Assembly (NCBI RefSeq): GCF_022163125.1
Contig: NZ_CP091881.1
Coordinates: 6,386,001-6,450,000, forward strand
Direction: 5' to 3'
Source: Paenibacillus sp. HWE-109
Lineage (GTDB): Bacteria > Bacillota > Bacilli > Paenibacillales > NBRC-103111
Length of the DNA stretch: 64,000 nt
Shown: in pieces, positions 9,131 to 19,056 of the stretch
Layout of the letters: the number at the start of each line of letters is the position of its first letter
Numbering within the stretch: position 1 is the stretch's first letter
Notes under the pieces: model-generated
Database searches by the model: none
The model's input: only the letters and a program-made list of their open reading frames with translations
Told to the model about the DNA's origin: nothing
Program-made: the position numbers and the translations under genes

Positions 9131-9320
9131 ATAAGAGTCTTCAAAGACTTCTATTTGTGATAAATGGCCCCTATACGTGCAATTAGGAGCTCCTAAAGAC
9201 TCCTATTACTTCAGGTGTCGGCGTTTCTGTGAGTTTATTTGGTGATAAGAGTCCCCAAAGGCTTCTATTTGTGAAAAATGGCTCCTCTCGGTGCAAATAG
9301 AAGCTCCTAAAGACTCTTAT
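9131..9320. repeat. Cluster of four interspersed hairpin repeats (family C)
   Basis: Four imperfect inverted repeats of about 25 bp, at 9131-9158, 9184-9208, 9245-9273 and 9297-9320. They follow the pattern ATAAGAGTC-nnnn-GACTYCTAT(TTG), about 50-60 bp apart. The same family recurs as four units at 56843-57034. The rest of the 8986-9324 gap shows no gene. Confidence 0.75.
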
Positions 9321-9324
9321 CTGC

Positions 9325-9380
9325 CAAAAAAAGAAAAGCTGATCTCAAGGTCACCGTTCACGGTGACCTTGAGATCAGCT
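9325..9380 (-). terminator. Terminator of the eCIS operon
   Basis: A 20-bp perfect stem (9337-9356 with 9361-9380) with loop TTCA is followed on the minus strand by TTTTCTTTTTTTG. It lies directly after the stop codon of the last eCIS gene. Confidence 0.92.
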
Positions 9381-9391
9381 CTATTCCGTTC

Positions 9392-11074
9392 CTACTCGGC
9401 GCCGCTGCCCGCCGAGGCGGCTTCCCGCATCGCGGCGGAGAGCGCATCGTCAATAGAGTCGCCGCTGCTGCGCACAGTGCTGGCCATCTCCGCGCTGTAC
9501 GCCCACCAACGAACACGCACATTCGCCGGCTCGGAGGTTTGCTGCACTTTCACGCCGATCCGGAAAGTCCCTTTCTGCGGATAGGCAATCGTGCCAATCT
9601 TCACTTCCGGCGCATCCGGTTCAAATTCACTGCCTTTGAACACGTCGGACGCACCGCCATAGACGCGGTCGCCGCTCGAAAGCATGTCGGAGATCGCGTC
9701 GCCGCTGCTTTCTTCCAAACTCGTGATGATCAACACGTTGCCCTCACCTAAACCGTGGGCGATTTCGCCGGAGAAGAAGCTTTTGGTCGCTTTGCCGAAT
9801 GGCGACACCGAAATCTTCGTGAACGGCTCTACCGGGATGTCCGCGAAGCCGCTCACAATCCCTGCAATCCCGCTGCCCCCGCCTGCCGGGATGCTTAGAT
9901 CAAAGGAAAGCTCACTGATCGCTTTATTGAAATTGACCTTGAATTCCGGAGGCTGACCCGGCGCCAAGGTTCTTACTTTGGACTTGGTCACGAACTGTCC
10001 GGATGTGTCTTCCCGATACTCGCTCGATTGAGCAAGTCTGTACATCACCGAAGAATTATAGACATATTCGCCAAAAGGAACCTGCTCCACATTTTCAATA
10101 ACGTAGGTCGGACCCATTTGAATCAGGCAAATTTTGGCCAAATAAATGCATGGCTCAGAAGAAGCTTCCAAGGAAGACTCCAGCGATTGTTTCACGAAAT
10201 CACTCATCAGCCGCTCCTGCACAGAATCGGCAATAATTTGCAACTCGCCCACTGCTTGCGCTTGCAGATCCAACTGCCTGTCATCCAGTTTCAATACAGA
10301 GGAACCTGCTTGAACACCAACTGTGCCTTTCACGGAAGCCGTACTGTCCGCTCGGAGCAGCACCTTCATTTCATACTCACTCTCTAGCTGCTCTTGAGGT
10401 TCCTGGAACACAATTGTCGTTCCGTCCATCGCCTCAACACGGCTAGCTGCTAATTCATATTGAAAGGATAGTCTGCCAGCCTTGAGCGTTTTCTCAAAAC
10501 GCAGCTTCATTTCGAACAACTGCCCCGGATTCACATAGCGGGGTGTCGTTTGCAGAACACGCACATGCGTATCGTGATAGAGGACGACCGTTTGGTCCGA
10601 TAAGCCCGCCAAAGGTAGAGACGCCGGATCTGGCGCATCCTCGCGAATGAATAAACGATAGCTCTCCAGCACCCGATTATAATCATTAATTTCATCGGAA
10701 CGAACCGACGAATTCGCCACCGCGTGAACAGGCTCTTTATCCTTTTCATCATAAGCGATACAGAGATATACGTTCTTCGCATACTCATTATTGCTGAATC
10801 CATCCATCATCGACAGCTTCAGCGTCATGGGAGTCGGCACGACAATTTCGCGGCCAAGCGCGTCAATCGCAGCTCCCATTTCAACAGAAACCGACTTATC
10901 ATCGACCGCGACAACTTGCAATCCTGTAAGCACACCTGAGCCATGCAGCAGGCGATTCATCATTCTGCGTTTGTCATTGAAGTATTTTTGCTCGGACTCA
11001 AAATCCCTGACCGTCAGCAGCTTTCCATAGAAATACCGATTGCGCTCAAACGGATAATAACGTGTTTTTTTCAT
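9392..11074 (-). CDS. eCIS-associated protein of unknown function (last gene of the cluster)
   Basis: A 560-residue protein whose N-terminus, with RYFYGKLLTVRDFESEQKYF followed by a basic stretch and LLHGSGVLTGLQV, resembles a signature I recall from proteins encoded at the ends of eCIS loci. The middle is beta-rich and the C-terminus is Ser/Gly/Ala-rich (ALSAAMREAASAGSGAE). No signal peptide, membrane segment or enzymatic motif is visible. The ATG at 11074 has GAGGGG 6 nt upstream. It is the last gene before the operon terminator and 33 nt downstream of the tail-protein-I gene. A peripheral baseplate or fibre-associated role is inference from position. Confidence 0.7.
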   Translation of the reverse strand: MKKTRYYPFERNRYFYGKLLTVRDFESEQKYFNDKRRMMNRLLHGSGVLTGLQVVAVDDKSVSVEMGAAIDALGREIVVPTPMTLKLSMMDGFSNNEYAKNVYLCIAYDEKDKEPVHAVANSSVRSDEINDYNRVLESYRLFIREDAPDPASLPLAGLSDQTVVLYHDTHVRVLQTTPRYVNPGQLFEMKLRFEKTLKAGRLSFQYELAASRVEAMDGTTIVFQEPQEQLESEYEMKVLLRADSTASVKGTVGVQAGSSVLKLDDRQLDLQAQAVGELQIIADSVQERLMSDFVKQSLESSLEASSEPCIYLAKICLIQMGPTYVIENVEQVPFGEYVYNSSVMYRLAQSSEYREDTSGQFVTKSKVRTLAPGQPPEFKVNFNKAISELSFDLSIPAGGGSGIAGIVSGFADIPVEPFTKISVSPFGKATKSFFSGEIAHGLGEGNVLIITSLEESSGDAISDMLSSGDRVYGGASDVFKGSEFEPDAPEVKIGTIAYPQKGTFRIGVKVQQTSEPANVRVRWWAYSAEMASTVRSSGDSIDDALSAAMREAASAGSGAE

Positions 11075-11107
11075 AACTATCCCCTCACCTTCTTAGGCTC
11101 ATTTCGT

Positions 11108-13225
11108 TTATTCGATTTCGGAATCCAATCCCAAGCGCGTATGTATATCCATTCGTTTATCGCGATCCACATCGATCAGCACCGTGTTGTAAGGCATGGA
11201 TGAACGCTGATCAAGTGTTAATAACGTAGGTTCTGATAAGTAAGTATTGATGCCCAAATACGTATGCATATCGGCGTACATCCAAGGCTGTAGAACGATG
11301 AGTTTGCCTTCTGTATAAGCAGGCTTCTGATCCTCGATGATTTGTTCGATCGTCATCCGCTGCGCATCCGTCCGAACGAATTCAGGCTTCAGCATCAGAC
11401 AGAAGCAATATGGGTTGTCGCCATACAGTTGGGCAAAAAGCTGCCGCAGTTCTGAAGTCTCCTGCATTTGTTTAAACTGGAAATACTCCAGTAAATAAGG
11501 CTCGGAGCCGGTGTAAATCTTCACCATATTAATCAAGCCCTCACGAGTCCCCCGCAGCTTATACAGCTCTGGCGCCTGTTTAATCAACTGCCTCAGCTTC
11601 GTCTCTCCCCAAGCCTCATGATCCGTAATCGCCAGCCAACGGCCTAACCACTCCAGGTATGCGCCAGAGACGGCATCGGGATCAAAGTGAGCTGAAATAT
11701 GGTCGATTTTATCCTCCATATCATCAAAAAACGTGCTGAACATCGCCAAGAATCGTTCCAGAAAAGGACTGTGTTCCTCATCCTGCTGGTAGATCGGCGG
11801 CAAATAAGCAATCAATGAGGTTCTTGGGTAGTACACCCGCAGTTTGCGGATGAACGGTGATTTCTGCTCACTGCCGATCAACTCCAATTTGAACCACAAA
11901 TATCGGCCCCGGGCATTCATAAGCAGCGCATCCTTGGGATTCAGAATCGGTTCCGACCATAAACCGCGTGTCGCTGACAGCTTGGCTCGAGTTGAAATAT
12001 TTGGATCGGTGAAGTAGCTCGTATAGGAAACATAATTCCCATCCAGAAACCCTTCGTCCTCATCCGAGGCAAAATAGGAAAACCGCACTTGCGTCTCTTC
12101 CGGAATCTCCGCTTCCAAGCGAATCTTGTGCCACTCGATCTCTGTTTCGGTTGTGTCCAATTCAGCTGAAAAGTAGACGGCCTCCGGCAGTTGGGTATCT
12201 TCTAGGAGCATCGTGCGCGCCCTAAGATCAAGCAAGCTGATCTGACCGCTGATGCCATCGAACACATACAGCCTGTTGCGTCTATCATGCAGCAGTTTAT
12301 CCGATCGCCCCCGGAAGCTGGTCACCTTATCAAGCTGTTCGCCATTGCCCCGATATTTGAGAATAAAGCGCTCGGTTACTCCTTCTTGCTGTGCGTATCC
12401 GCTGTCCCCTATATAGAGATTATGATTCGTATCAATGGAAATACCAGCAAAGCGTCCCTCCTGTACGAGGGTAAAATGCAGCGGATCACGTCCATCCTCA
12501 TGGAAAACCGTGACGGTCCTGCGCCTGGCATCGAGCAGAGCTATTGTCCCGTCCGCAGCGGCGGTAAAATAGCGGGAATGAAGCGAAGATATTTCCTCCG
12601 CTTCCTCCAGCCGGAGAGCTTCGTGCTCGTAAACATGCACCACCTCGCCCGCTGCGTTCCATGAGATAATGCCGATCCTGCCCCCTGCAGGGACTTCTGG
12701 ATTTCCATTCATACCAACACTAATGTCCAAAGGAACTGTCGTGTAAATCGCATTGGCTGATGCCAACTTCGTATTGACCGAGAGCGGGAACAATTCCAGT
12801 CCATTCCATTCATGCACAGCCCACATGGTTTGTCCGTTGGAAATGGCATACACAGCCAAACGCCGTTCACTGGCCTGATTAGCGTCTGCAATAATTAGCA
12901 GATCAGCCATAGCAGCCAGACTAGCTTGATTGCTGAATAAATGGTGACCTTGCCCGAATAGCAGCTCCCGATGACGGCTTTCATCCTCATAAATCCAGAT
13001 ATTGGCCAATTCATCCAACAGGATGAGCTTGCGTCCAGGTCCCACTGTCATCTCGTGAATCGCTGGCATCCCCTCAATCTCGTCCGTACGAACGATGCGA
13101 TGGATGCTGTACTTTTCGGTATGTTGAATAGAAAAACCAATCTCCTGCATGTCGATATTGGCTGTATAGCCTTGTTCCCAGTCGAATGGCTTGTTAAGTG
13201 AAAAAAACGTCTGTCCATCCTGCAT
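11108..13225 (-). CDS. eCIS baseplate protein, phage tail protein I-like, with N-terminal propeller-like region
   Basis: A 705-residue protein. The C-terminal third (from about 470) has YLPPIYQQDEEHSPFLERFL, then FDDMEDKID, DAVSGAYLEWLGRWL and LRGTREGLINMVKIYTG, which is the phage P2 gpI / tail-protein-I pattern. The first about 400 residues look like NHL/beta-propeller repeats (for example GISIDTNHNLYIGDSGYA and HDRRNRLYVFDGISG). In contractile tails gpI-type proteins join the baseplate wedge to fibres, so a fused propeller could act as a receptor or fibre platform. AGGTGA precedes the ATG. It sits 28 nt after the second baseplate-J gene. Confidence 0.82.
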   Translation of the reverse strand: MQDGQTFFSLNKPFDWEQGYTANIDMQEIGFSIQHTEKYSIHRIVRTDEIEGMPAIHEMTVGPGRKLILLDELANIWIYEDESRHRELLFGQGHHLFSNQASLAAMADLLIIADANQASERRLAVYAISNGQTMWAVHEWNGLELFPLSVNTKLASANAIYTTVPLDISVGMNGNPEVPAGGRIGIISWNAAGEVVHVYEHEALRLEEAEEISSLHSRYFTAAADGTIALLDARRRTVTVFHEDGRDPLHFTLVQEGRFAGISIDTNHNLYIGDSGYAQQEGVTERFILKYRGNGEQLDKVTSFRGRSDKLLHDRRNRLYVFDGISGQISLLDLRARTMLLEDTQLPEAVYFSAELDTTETEIEWHKIRLEAEIPEETQVRFSYFASDEDEGFLDGNYVSYTSYFTDPNISTRAKLSATRGLWSEPILNPKDALLMNARGRYLWFKLELIGSEQKSPFIRKLRVYYPRTSLIAYLPPIYQQDEEHSPFLERFLAMFSTFFDDMEDKIDHISAHFDPDAVSGAYLEWLGRWLAITDHEAWGETKLRQLIKQAPELYKLRGTREGLINMVKIYTGSEPYLLEYFQFKQMQETSELRQLFAQLYGDNPYCFCLMLKPEFVRTDAQRMTIEQIIEDQKPAYTEGKLIVLQPWMYADMHTYLGINTYLSEPTLLTLDQRSSMPYNTVLIDVDRDKRMDIHTRLGLDSEIE

Positions 13226-13253
13226 CGTTCGTCACCTCTCTCCTTCATTGTAG

Positions 13254-15488
13254 CTAGACATCCGTCTGACTGATCGTTTCAACCTCGTGATCGCCGGAAT
13301 AGACCAACGCATAAGGGGGGATATGAATATCGCCGGCCCCATCTTTGTGAAATCCAGTCCCTTCTGCATCCAGCCAAATATCCTGAACGTAGACGACACC
13401 TTTGATTCGAGAGATTACGCCATAAATATCACCCTTGTACACGGTCCGTCCAAAACGCCATCCTGCTGAACCCTGTCCATGATCCATAGGCTGCAGCAAT
13501 AATTTCAATTCTTGGGTAATGCGGCGTTGTTCGGTTTTGAACTTAGGTTCCATGACCACAACGGCATGAACCGTAATTTTAATATATTCCGCTGGAATGA
13601 CGTGCAGTTCTGTGGTCAAAAGACGATGGCGATCCAGATGCTGCTTAATCGTTTGCAGAAACCCTTTGCCGGCCGTTGGCTTATCGCTCTCGCTGTAGGG
13701 AACGACCGCGACGGTCATCTGCGCGGGGGCCTTGACCTTAGGGTAGTCCCGCATGCCTGGCTTGTACAGCGGGATCGCTTTGACCCGCGCGACGCGCAGG
13801 CCTGGCGTCGCCCCCACGATCGCCTCGTAGTCCTCGGCGGTCACTGCCCTTGTCGGCGTGCTGAGCTCCCGCTGCACGCGAAGCTTCGCCTGGTCGAGCG
13901 TCTCCGCTTCCAGGCCGCCCCGTGCCGGGAACGCGTTCGTGACGCTCACGCCCGCCACCTCCGTGAAGCCGGTCACCAGACCGTCCTTCACGTTGCCCCG
14001 CACGCCGCCGCCAGCTTGCAGCCTGATGAACCGAATATTCGGTTCAACGGACTTCGGCGGCGTCAAACCCGCTTCGTTGTTGCCGAAGCGAATCGTGCCC
14101 TCCGCAGCGTCGTAGACGTAATGGCGGTCCGTGGACTTCGAATTATCGAAGTCATCCACGGCCTGCCAGTCGTCCCAGACGACGCTGGTCTCGCCCCGCG
14201 GCCGATAGCCCACCTGCAGCAGCATGCTGCTGGGCTTATAGCTCAGGCCGCGGCTGACTTCAAAGGTCTGCCCAGGCAGACCTTTGCTGCCTCCAACATA
14301 ACGGCCGTAGTCGAACTCGGCCGTGTAGGCAATAAGCCTCACCCGCTGCGCGCCTTGCGGCGGGATGCTGCCGTTCACCCCGTTGCCGAAGCGAACGCGG
14401 GTGACGCGGCGGGCCGAATCCTGCTGCAGCTCGCAGCAGTGATCTTCCGGCCCGCAGTCCGCCAGCGACTGGACGGCCAGCCAGTCGCGCCAATGTCCCT
14501 GCTCGTCCTGCACCTGCACAGTATGCAGCCCGTTGTAAGCAAGATAAGAACTAACCTCGAAGCTCTGATTCGGCTCTCCGCTGCTAGGGAAGGCTGAAAC
14601 TTCGCTAAAGGTTTCCAGTTCAGCAGCTTTGACTGCATTAAGGCTGACCTTCTCAATCTTTGGCGACAGCTCATAGCCGTCCTCCATCAGCGTACAGCAA
14701 ATCCAGTAGCGGCTGCGATCATCCGCCGGATACAGGGAAATCGGCTTCATCTCCGATGTGACGCGGAAACGAAGCTCACCGCTTTGCGACAGGTGAACCG
14801 TCGTATCGCTAACCGATTCAATCGGCAGCCAGCTCTCACTTTGTCCTTGCTGGCCTGCTCCTGCGAACGTCCAGGCTACCTTGGCAGACGATACCATCGG
14901 TGCGGCTCCGTTAGCCGCGCTTCGGATCGTTACTGGATAGCGATCGAATAATTGAAAGAAAATCGAGATATCCGTTTGCTCGGGTAAAGCACGATCGAAG
15001 CCAAGATACAGATGGGCTCCTTTACGCGCTTCCGGGCCAAACGCATAATAAGCAATCTTCGCATGATTATTGGAAGTAAAATCACCTGCCGCGGTTTCCG
15101 TGCGAACCAGCACTTTCTCCAGCGTAGATGCCACAAGCTGCACCGTGGTCAGAGTCTCAAACCGTTGATCCAACGCTTGCAGAGGCGTTCCTTGCGGGAG
15201 CACAAGCTGCTGCTGCAGTCCCTCGAAGGATACCTCACACTGGGCAGACACAGCTTCACGCGGACGAATGCCAAGCAGCTTCAAGAACTTCCGTTCACTG
15301 CGCTCGGTCACCCGATTCAGATAATACTGCTGCATCTCGGTCATCCATGACATGAGTTCCAGCAGCGTAATGCCCGGGTCATGCTCATTCTCATCCGTCC
15401 ACTCTGGAAAAAGCTTGGGAATCGACTTCCGCGCTTCCTGCACCATCTGTTCAAACATACGATCATCCAAATTAGGAATCGGCAGCAC
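13254..15488 (-). CDS. eCIS baseplate wedge protein, baseplate J-like (744 aa)
   Basis: Starts MLPIPNLDDRMFEQMVQEA and contains WTDENEHDPGITLLELMSWM. That is the start of the large baseplate-assembly proteins that contain a J/gp47 module in eCIS and phage-tail-like clusters. The J-type core (LDQAKLRVQRELSTPTRAVT then EDYEAIVGATPGLRVARV) lies near residue 545-590. It should form part of the wedge ring around the spike. The GTG at 15488 is decided by a perfect AAGGAGGTGA 6 nt upstream. The middle coding segment (13.7-14.5 kb) is clearly GC-richer than its neighbours. Confidence 0.87.
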   Translation of the reverse strand: MLPIPNLDDRMFEQMVQEARKSIPKLFPEWTDENEHDPGITLLELMSWMTEMQQYYLNRVTERSERKFLKLLGIRPREAVSAQCEVSFEGLQQQLVLPQGTPLQALDQRFETLTTVQLVASTLEKVLVRTETAAGDFTSNNHAKIAYYAFGPEARKGAHLYLGFDRALPEQTDISIFFQLFDRYPVTIRSAANGAAPMVSSAKVAWTFAGAGQQGQSESWLPIESVSDTTVHLSQSGELRFRVTSEMKPISLYPADDRSRYWICCTLMEDGYELSPKIEKVSLNAVKAAELETFSEVSAFPSSGEPNQSFEVSSYLAYNGLHTVQVQDEQGHWRDWLAVQSLADCGPEDHCCELQQDSARRVTRVRFGNGVNGSIPPQGAQRVRLIAYTAEFDYGRYVGGSKGLPGQTFEVSRGLSYKPSSMLLQVGYRPRGETSVVWDDWQAVDDFDNSKSTDRHYVYDAAEGTIRFGNNEAGLTPPKSVEPNIRFIRLQAGGGVRGNVKDGLVTGFTEVAGVSVTNAFPARGGLEAETLDQAKLRVQRELSTPTRAVTAEDYEAIVGATPGLRVARVKAIPLYKPGMRDYPKVKAPAQMTVAVVPYSESDKPTAGKGFLQTIKQHLDRHRLLTTELHVIPAEYIKITVHAVVVMEPKFKTEQRRITQELKLLLQPMDHGQGSAGWRFGRTVYKGDIYGVISRIKGVVYVQDIWLDAEGTGFHKDGAGDIHIPPYALVYSGDHEVETISQTDV

Positions 15489-15513
15489 TTATGCTCACCT
15501 CCTTCGATTATAG

Positions 15514-18500
15514 TTACAACGCGTTCACAATTACCTTGTGTTTGCCGCTTACGATCATTCCATGCGGCATCACAGGCAAGCGATTCACATCAAGTTCCTG
15601 TCTTTCGCCATCTTCCAATTTATAGACCGTCATATAAAGCTTCTCTACATGGCTGATCGTTCGAATTGATTTCAATAAAGCATAAAAGACCGAAGGATGA
15701 ATTTGCTGCCCAATTTCCCAACCTTTGCCATCGAAATTGCCAGTCAGCGGATCCAAAAAGCGATTTAGTTTATCCAACGCCTGAATTTCGGTTGCCACAA
15801 CCGCGTCCATTCCTTCGACAGCGACAATTGCTGAGACGGATATTTCCATATACACAGGCTCGATAACTTGCAACCGTTCTGGGAAAGCGACCAAACTTGA
15901 AGCCCGCTGAATGATATAGCGCTCCACCTGCTTCTTCAGTTCCGGGAACGTGGAGCTGCCGCTTTGCCCTTCTTTCGGCAAAATAACAAGCGTCATCGCG
16001 CCGATTTCTTTATTCATATAGGCATTGCGATTCGGTATGCAGGTGACTTTGGCGATGTTGGGATAAGCTTCGCGAGCCAGCCACTCATAATCTTTGGAGG
16101 AGACGGCCCGATCCCGATGCTTGAGCAGCTCCGGTCCTCGCTGTAAAGCCGATTCCAGCTTCTCAGGCTGACATCCCCCAGATGCAGGCTCCGGGTTAAA
16201 TACCTCACCTACAAAGGCGATGGAATCCTGCATCTGAATAATTTCACGAGCCGCGACATTCCCGATCTGTCCAGCCGTGACTTGATACGTCACTTTCAGC
16301 TGCTCCAGCCCTCCCTTGGGAGGGTGCATGCCATGAACTCCATCGCCTACCCGTATGCGGCCAAAGGTGCGATCAATCATATAATGACGATCCCGATAAC
16401 CGGAATCCGCCATTTGGCGAACCGCCGTCCAGCGCACCCAGAGCTGCAGCAGGTTGCCTTCCGAATCCCGGCTAACCTCCATCAGCGGAGTTCCTGCCTG
16501 CTCGTATTCAGCAATTTCTTCCTCCGTGACGAACTCGGTCTCATCCACCCAGACCTCTTCCGAAACAATTTGATTGCGGCTAAGCTGGTACTCAAGCTCT
16601 TCCAGTCCTTTGGAATCAGGAACTTCGCCAATGATGGTCTCCTGCTGCAGCACTTGCACCGTATTCATATACATCCCTTGGATGGTAGGAATCTGCACGC
16701 TGCCTGTTAAGTCATCATACTTGTCATCCCGATTCACCGCGCGAATCCAGTAGCCGTCTCGGCCAAACAGTGAGACTCCCCCGAAATCCGCAGGACCAAC
16801 GAACTGTATCGTACCGCTCTGCGTTAAACCGTTCGTTGCATCCAGGACCTTGAGTGCCGCCCATTCCGGCGGATTGCCAGGCAGCAACCCTGAGCGCAAA
16901 TATTCCCATTCCAGCAAAGGAAGATCCTGCTCGGAGAAACGCTGCTGTTTAACTGAGATAAACAATGAAATCGGACCTCGCACCGGCGGCGTATCAAAAG
17001 CAAGGTGCAAAGCAGGATGACTGCCCTGCAGCGGCTGAAAAGGCTCGAAACCTCCCTCAAGCTGCCGGCTATGCCGCGTCTGATCGACAAAAACAGTGTT
17101 ATTCAGCGCTAAACAATGTTCAGCTTGATACATGCGGTCATCGTATTGATACGATAACGTCACCTCATTAATCCATGGCGAAAGATAGATCGCTTGTGCC
17201 ACATAGGCATTCTCAATATGCAGAATACGCGCCCGAATCCACCAATTGTCATTTCCGTTCACATAGGTCGCTTCCAAATTAGTTGGACAGCGGAAGTGAA
17301 TATCCTTGCGTACCTTATGCTCCTGGGGATAATAAAACAGCTTCTCAGCTTCCTTCTCCACCTCAAGCCGTACCCAACTGGAACCGTTCCAATACTCCCA
17401 AGCAACTTGGATGACCGTAACATGCGTGACCGGCGGCTTGTCGAACTTGGATTTTTTCATCACCATTTTCCAATTCACTTGTTCGGTCAACTCAGGCTGA
17501 AAACGATTCTGAATCGCTTGCAGCTCGAAACTCAACTTGATATCGCCGTCTTTTTTCGTAAACACTTCCTGACTCCCGATATAGAAAGAGCCATAAAGCG
17601 CAAATTGATCACCAAATGGATAAAATCCTGTCGGATCAGCAGCGATATCGTTATAAAACATCAAATCAGGCTGAATGCCACCCGTTTCTAGAGGATCGAT
17701 ATAGTCTGTTTTGAACGAAATGTGATCCATCGACAGTTTGCTGTCTGCTAACGTTTGGCCATCTGCCAATAGAGGTTTGAGGCGGCATTGAATAAAGCGT
17801 CCTGCCGTTCCGTTCACTTCCTTCAAAGCAAGCTCCCCTGCTTCCTCTTTGAGAAGAATCACCCGATTGCCTTTGGCTGACACATGGCTGAACGGCTGCC
17901 AACCGTCCTCAGTCGCATACAGCCACTCCGTCAAGGCAGGGTCTGCCAATTGTTTGGACATGGACAGTTCATCAAATCGCCGTTTGGAATTGCGGAATTC
18001 AATTTCGATACGCGCCGTACTGGAGATGGTAAAAAGCGAGCTGTGCTGCAAATAAATCGCATGCTCCTGCAAATTATCGCCATCCTGCAAGCTGAATAGC
18101 TTGGTAGGATAGGCCTGTCCCTGCCTGGATGCGCGAACGAACTCATCGGATACATGAATAATCTTATCTTGTTTTAGACTTGTCATGAAGACATCTGTCA
18201 GCAACGCAGGGGTTAACAGCGCACTGCGAGCGGTCTCGTACAGGATGTAACCACCCTCAGCGGCAGCCGCGACTTGCGTTCCTGTCGCAATAAAAACCGA
18301 CTCCTTGGTCCCTTCGTTCAATGCAAATGTCACATAACTGCTGGCCGGCCGTGCCGGGAGCAAGGTCACATCGAACATATTCAGGAAAGAGATCAGGTTC
18401 TTCGTAGGCACTCGATTCAACCGCTTGATATTATCATGAAACATGTCCGCGAACATGAAGAACAGCGCCGAACCAGGATCTGGATTCTCCGGTGTGAAAC

Positions 18501-18588
18501 GCCACTCCGGTGTATAATAAGGTGCCATTTCTTTCATTTGCGCAATCAGATCAGGAATGTCTCGTGGATCAATTTTGGGAGGTTGCAC
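15514..18588 (-). CDS. Large eCIS baseplate wedge protein, baseplate J-like (1024 aa)
   Basis: Starts MQPPKIDPRDIPDLIAQMKE and contains PEWRFTPENPDPGSALFFMF near residue 30, the signature of the large eCIS baseplate component (the Afp11-type position). Its C-terminal part carries the baseplate-J pattern LKHRDRAVSSKDYEWLAREA followed by NIAKVTC. The start is GTG with GGAGGTGGAGCT just upstream. It lies 25 nt before the second J-like gene, and together they should build the wedge ring that triggers sheath contraction. No cleavage, export or enzymatic feature is seen. Confidence 0.87.
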   Translation of the reverse strand: MQPPKIDPRDIPDLIAQMKEMAPYYTPEWRFTPENPDPGSALFFMFADMFHDNIKRLNRVPTKNLISFLNMFDVTLLPARPASSYVTFALNEGTKESVFIATGTQVAAAAEGGYILYETARSALLTPALLTDVFMTSLKQDKIIHVSDEFVRASRQGQAYPTKLFSLQDGDNLQEHAIYLQHSSLFTISSTARIEIEFRNSKRRFDELSMSKQLADPALTEWLYATEDGWQPFSHVSAKGNRVILLKEEAGELALKEVNGTAGRFIQCRLKPLLADGQTLADSKLSMDHISFKTDYIDPLETGGIQPDLMFYNDIAADPTGFYPFGDQFALYGSFYIGSQEVFTKKDGDIKLSFELQAIQNRFQPELTEQVNWKMVMKKSKFDKPPVTHVTVIQVAWEYWNGSSWVRLEVEKEAEKLFYYPQEHKVRKDIHFRCPTNLEATYVNGNDNWWIRARILHIENAYVAQAIYLSPWINEVTLSYQYDDRMYQAEHCLALNNTVFVDQTRHSRQLEGGFEPFQPLQGSHPALHLAFDTPPVRGPISLFISVKQQRFSEQDLPLLEWEYLRSGLLPGNPPEWAALKVLDATNGLTQSGTIQFVGPADFGGVSLFGRDGYWIRAVNRDDKYDDLTGSVQIPTIQGMYMNTVQVLQQETIIGEVPDSKGLEELEYQLSRNQIVSEEVWVDETEFVTEEEIAEYEQAGTPLMEVSRDSEGNLLQLWVRWTAVRQMADSGYRDRHYMIDRTFGRIRVGDGVHGMHPPKGGLEQLKVTYQVTAGQIGNVAAREIIQMQDSIAFVGEVFNPEPASGGCQPEKLESALQRGPELLKHRDRAVSSKDYEWLAREAYPNIAKVTCIPNRNAYMNKEIGAMTLVILPKEGQSGSSTFPELKKQVERYIIQRASSLVAFPERLQVIEPVYMEISVSAIVAVEGMDAVVATEIQALDKLNRFLDPLTGNFDGKGWEIGQQIHPSVFYALLKSIRTISHVEKLYMTVYKLEDGERQELDVNRLPVMPHGMIVSGKHKVIVNAL

Positions 18589-18637
18589 AGCTCCACCTCC
18601 TCTCTGAATGTATCGTCATCGCTTCTGCAGCCTCTTT

Positions 18638-19039
18638 CTATTTGGAACCCTCATATAAGTAAAATGGATAAACTTGGTTAAATAAGTTGTTCGTCGTGCG
18701 GACTACATACGCAATTCGGATCATCACTTTAGCGGGATCATCGGCTTCCGGTACGGCTTTTACTTCCACTTCATGAACTCTCGGTTCCCAGTTTCTGATC
18801 GCCTCAACAATATTGCTTTCGAGCAAATGCAGCGATGTATCATCCGTCATGCCAAAAATAAATTCCTGAACGCCGCAGCCAAATTTCGGCCGCATGACCC
18901 GTTCCCCTTGCGTCGTGCCAAGGATCACGCGAATCGCTTCAGCAATGTCTTCTTCATACTCGGACATTCGGATTCTCCCCGTAGCAGGATCAACCTGAAT
19001 CGGGAATTTCCACCCACGTCCCAAAAATGCCTCCGACAT
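18638..19039 (-). CDS. eCIS baseplate wedge protein, T4 gp25/P2 gpW-like
   Basis: A 133-residue protein with FLGRGWKFPIQVDPATGRI at the N-terminus and EDIAEAIRVILGTTQGERVM then RPKFGCGVQEFIFG. These are the gp25-family landmarks, including the conserved RP-x-FG. Gp25-type proteins initiate sheath polymerisation at the baseplate and are present in every contractile system. The ribosome binding site is modest (AAGCGGGG). It lies 17 nt after the spike gene. Confidence 0.92.
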   Translation of the reverse strand: MSEAFLGRGWKFPIQVDPATGRIRMSEYEEDIAEAIRVILGTTQGERVMRPKFGCGVQEFIFGMTDDTSLHLLESNIVEAIRNWEPRVHEVEVKAVPEADDPAKVMIRIAYVVRTTNNLFNQVYPFYLYEGSK

Positions 19040-19056
19040 CCCCGCTTCGCCCCTCG

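Noticed and set aside
13512..14597. Long plus-strand open frame rich in Arg/His/Ala
   Set aside because: It lies opposite the GC-rich part of the baseplate-J gene and reflects codon bias; composition is not that of a real protein.
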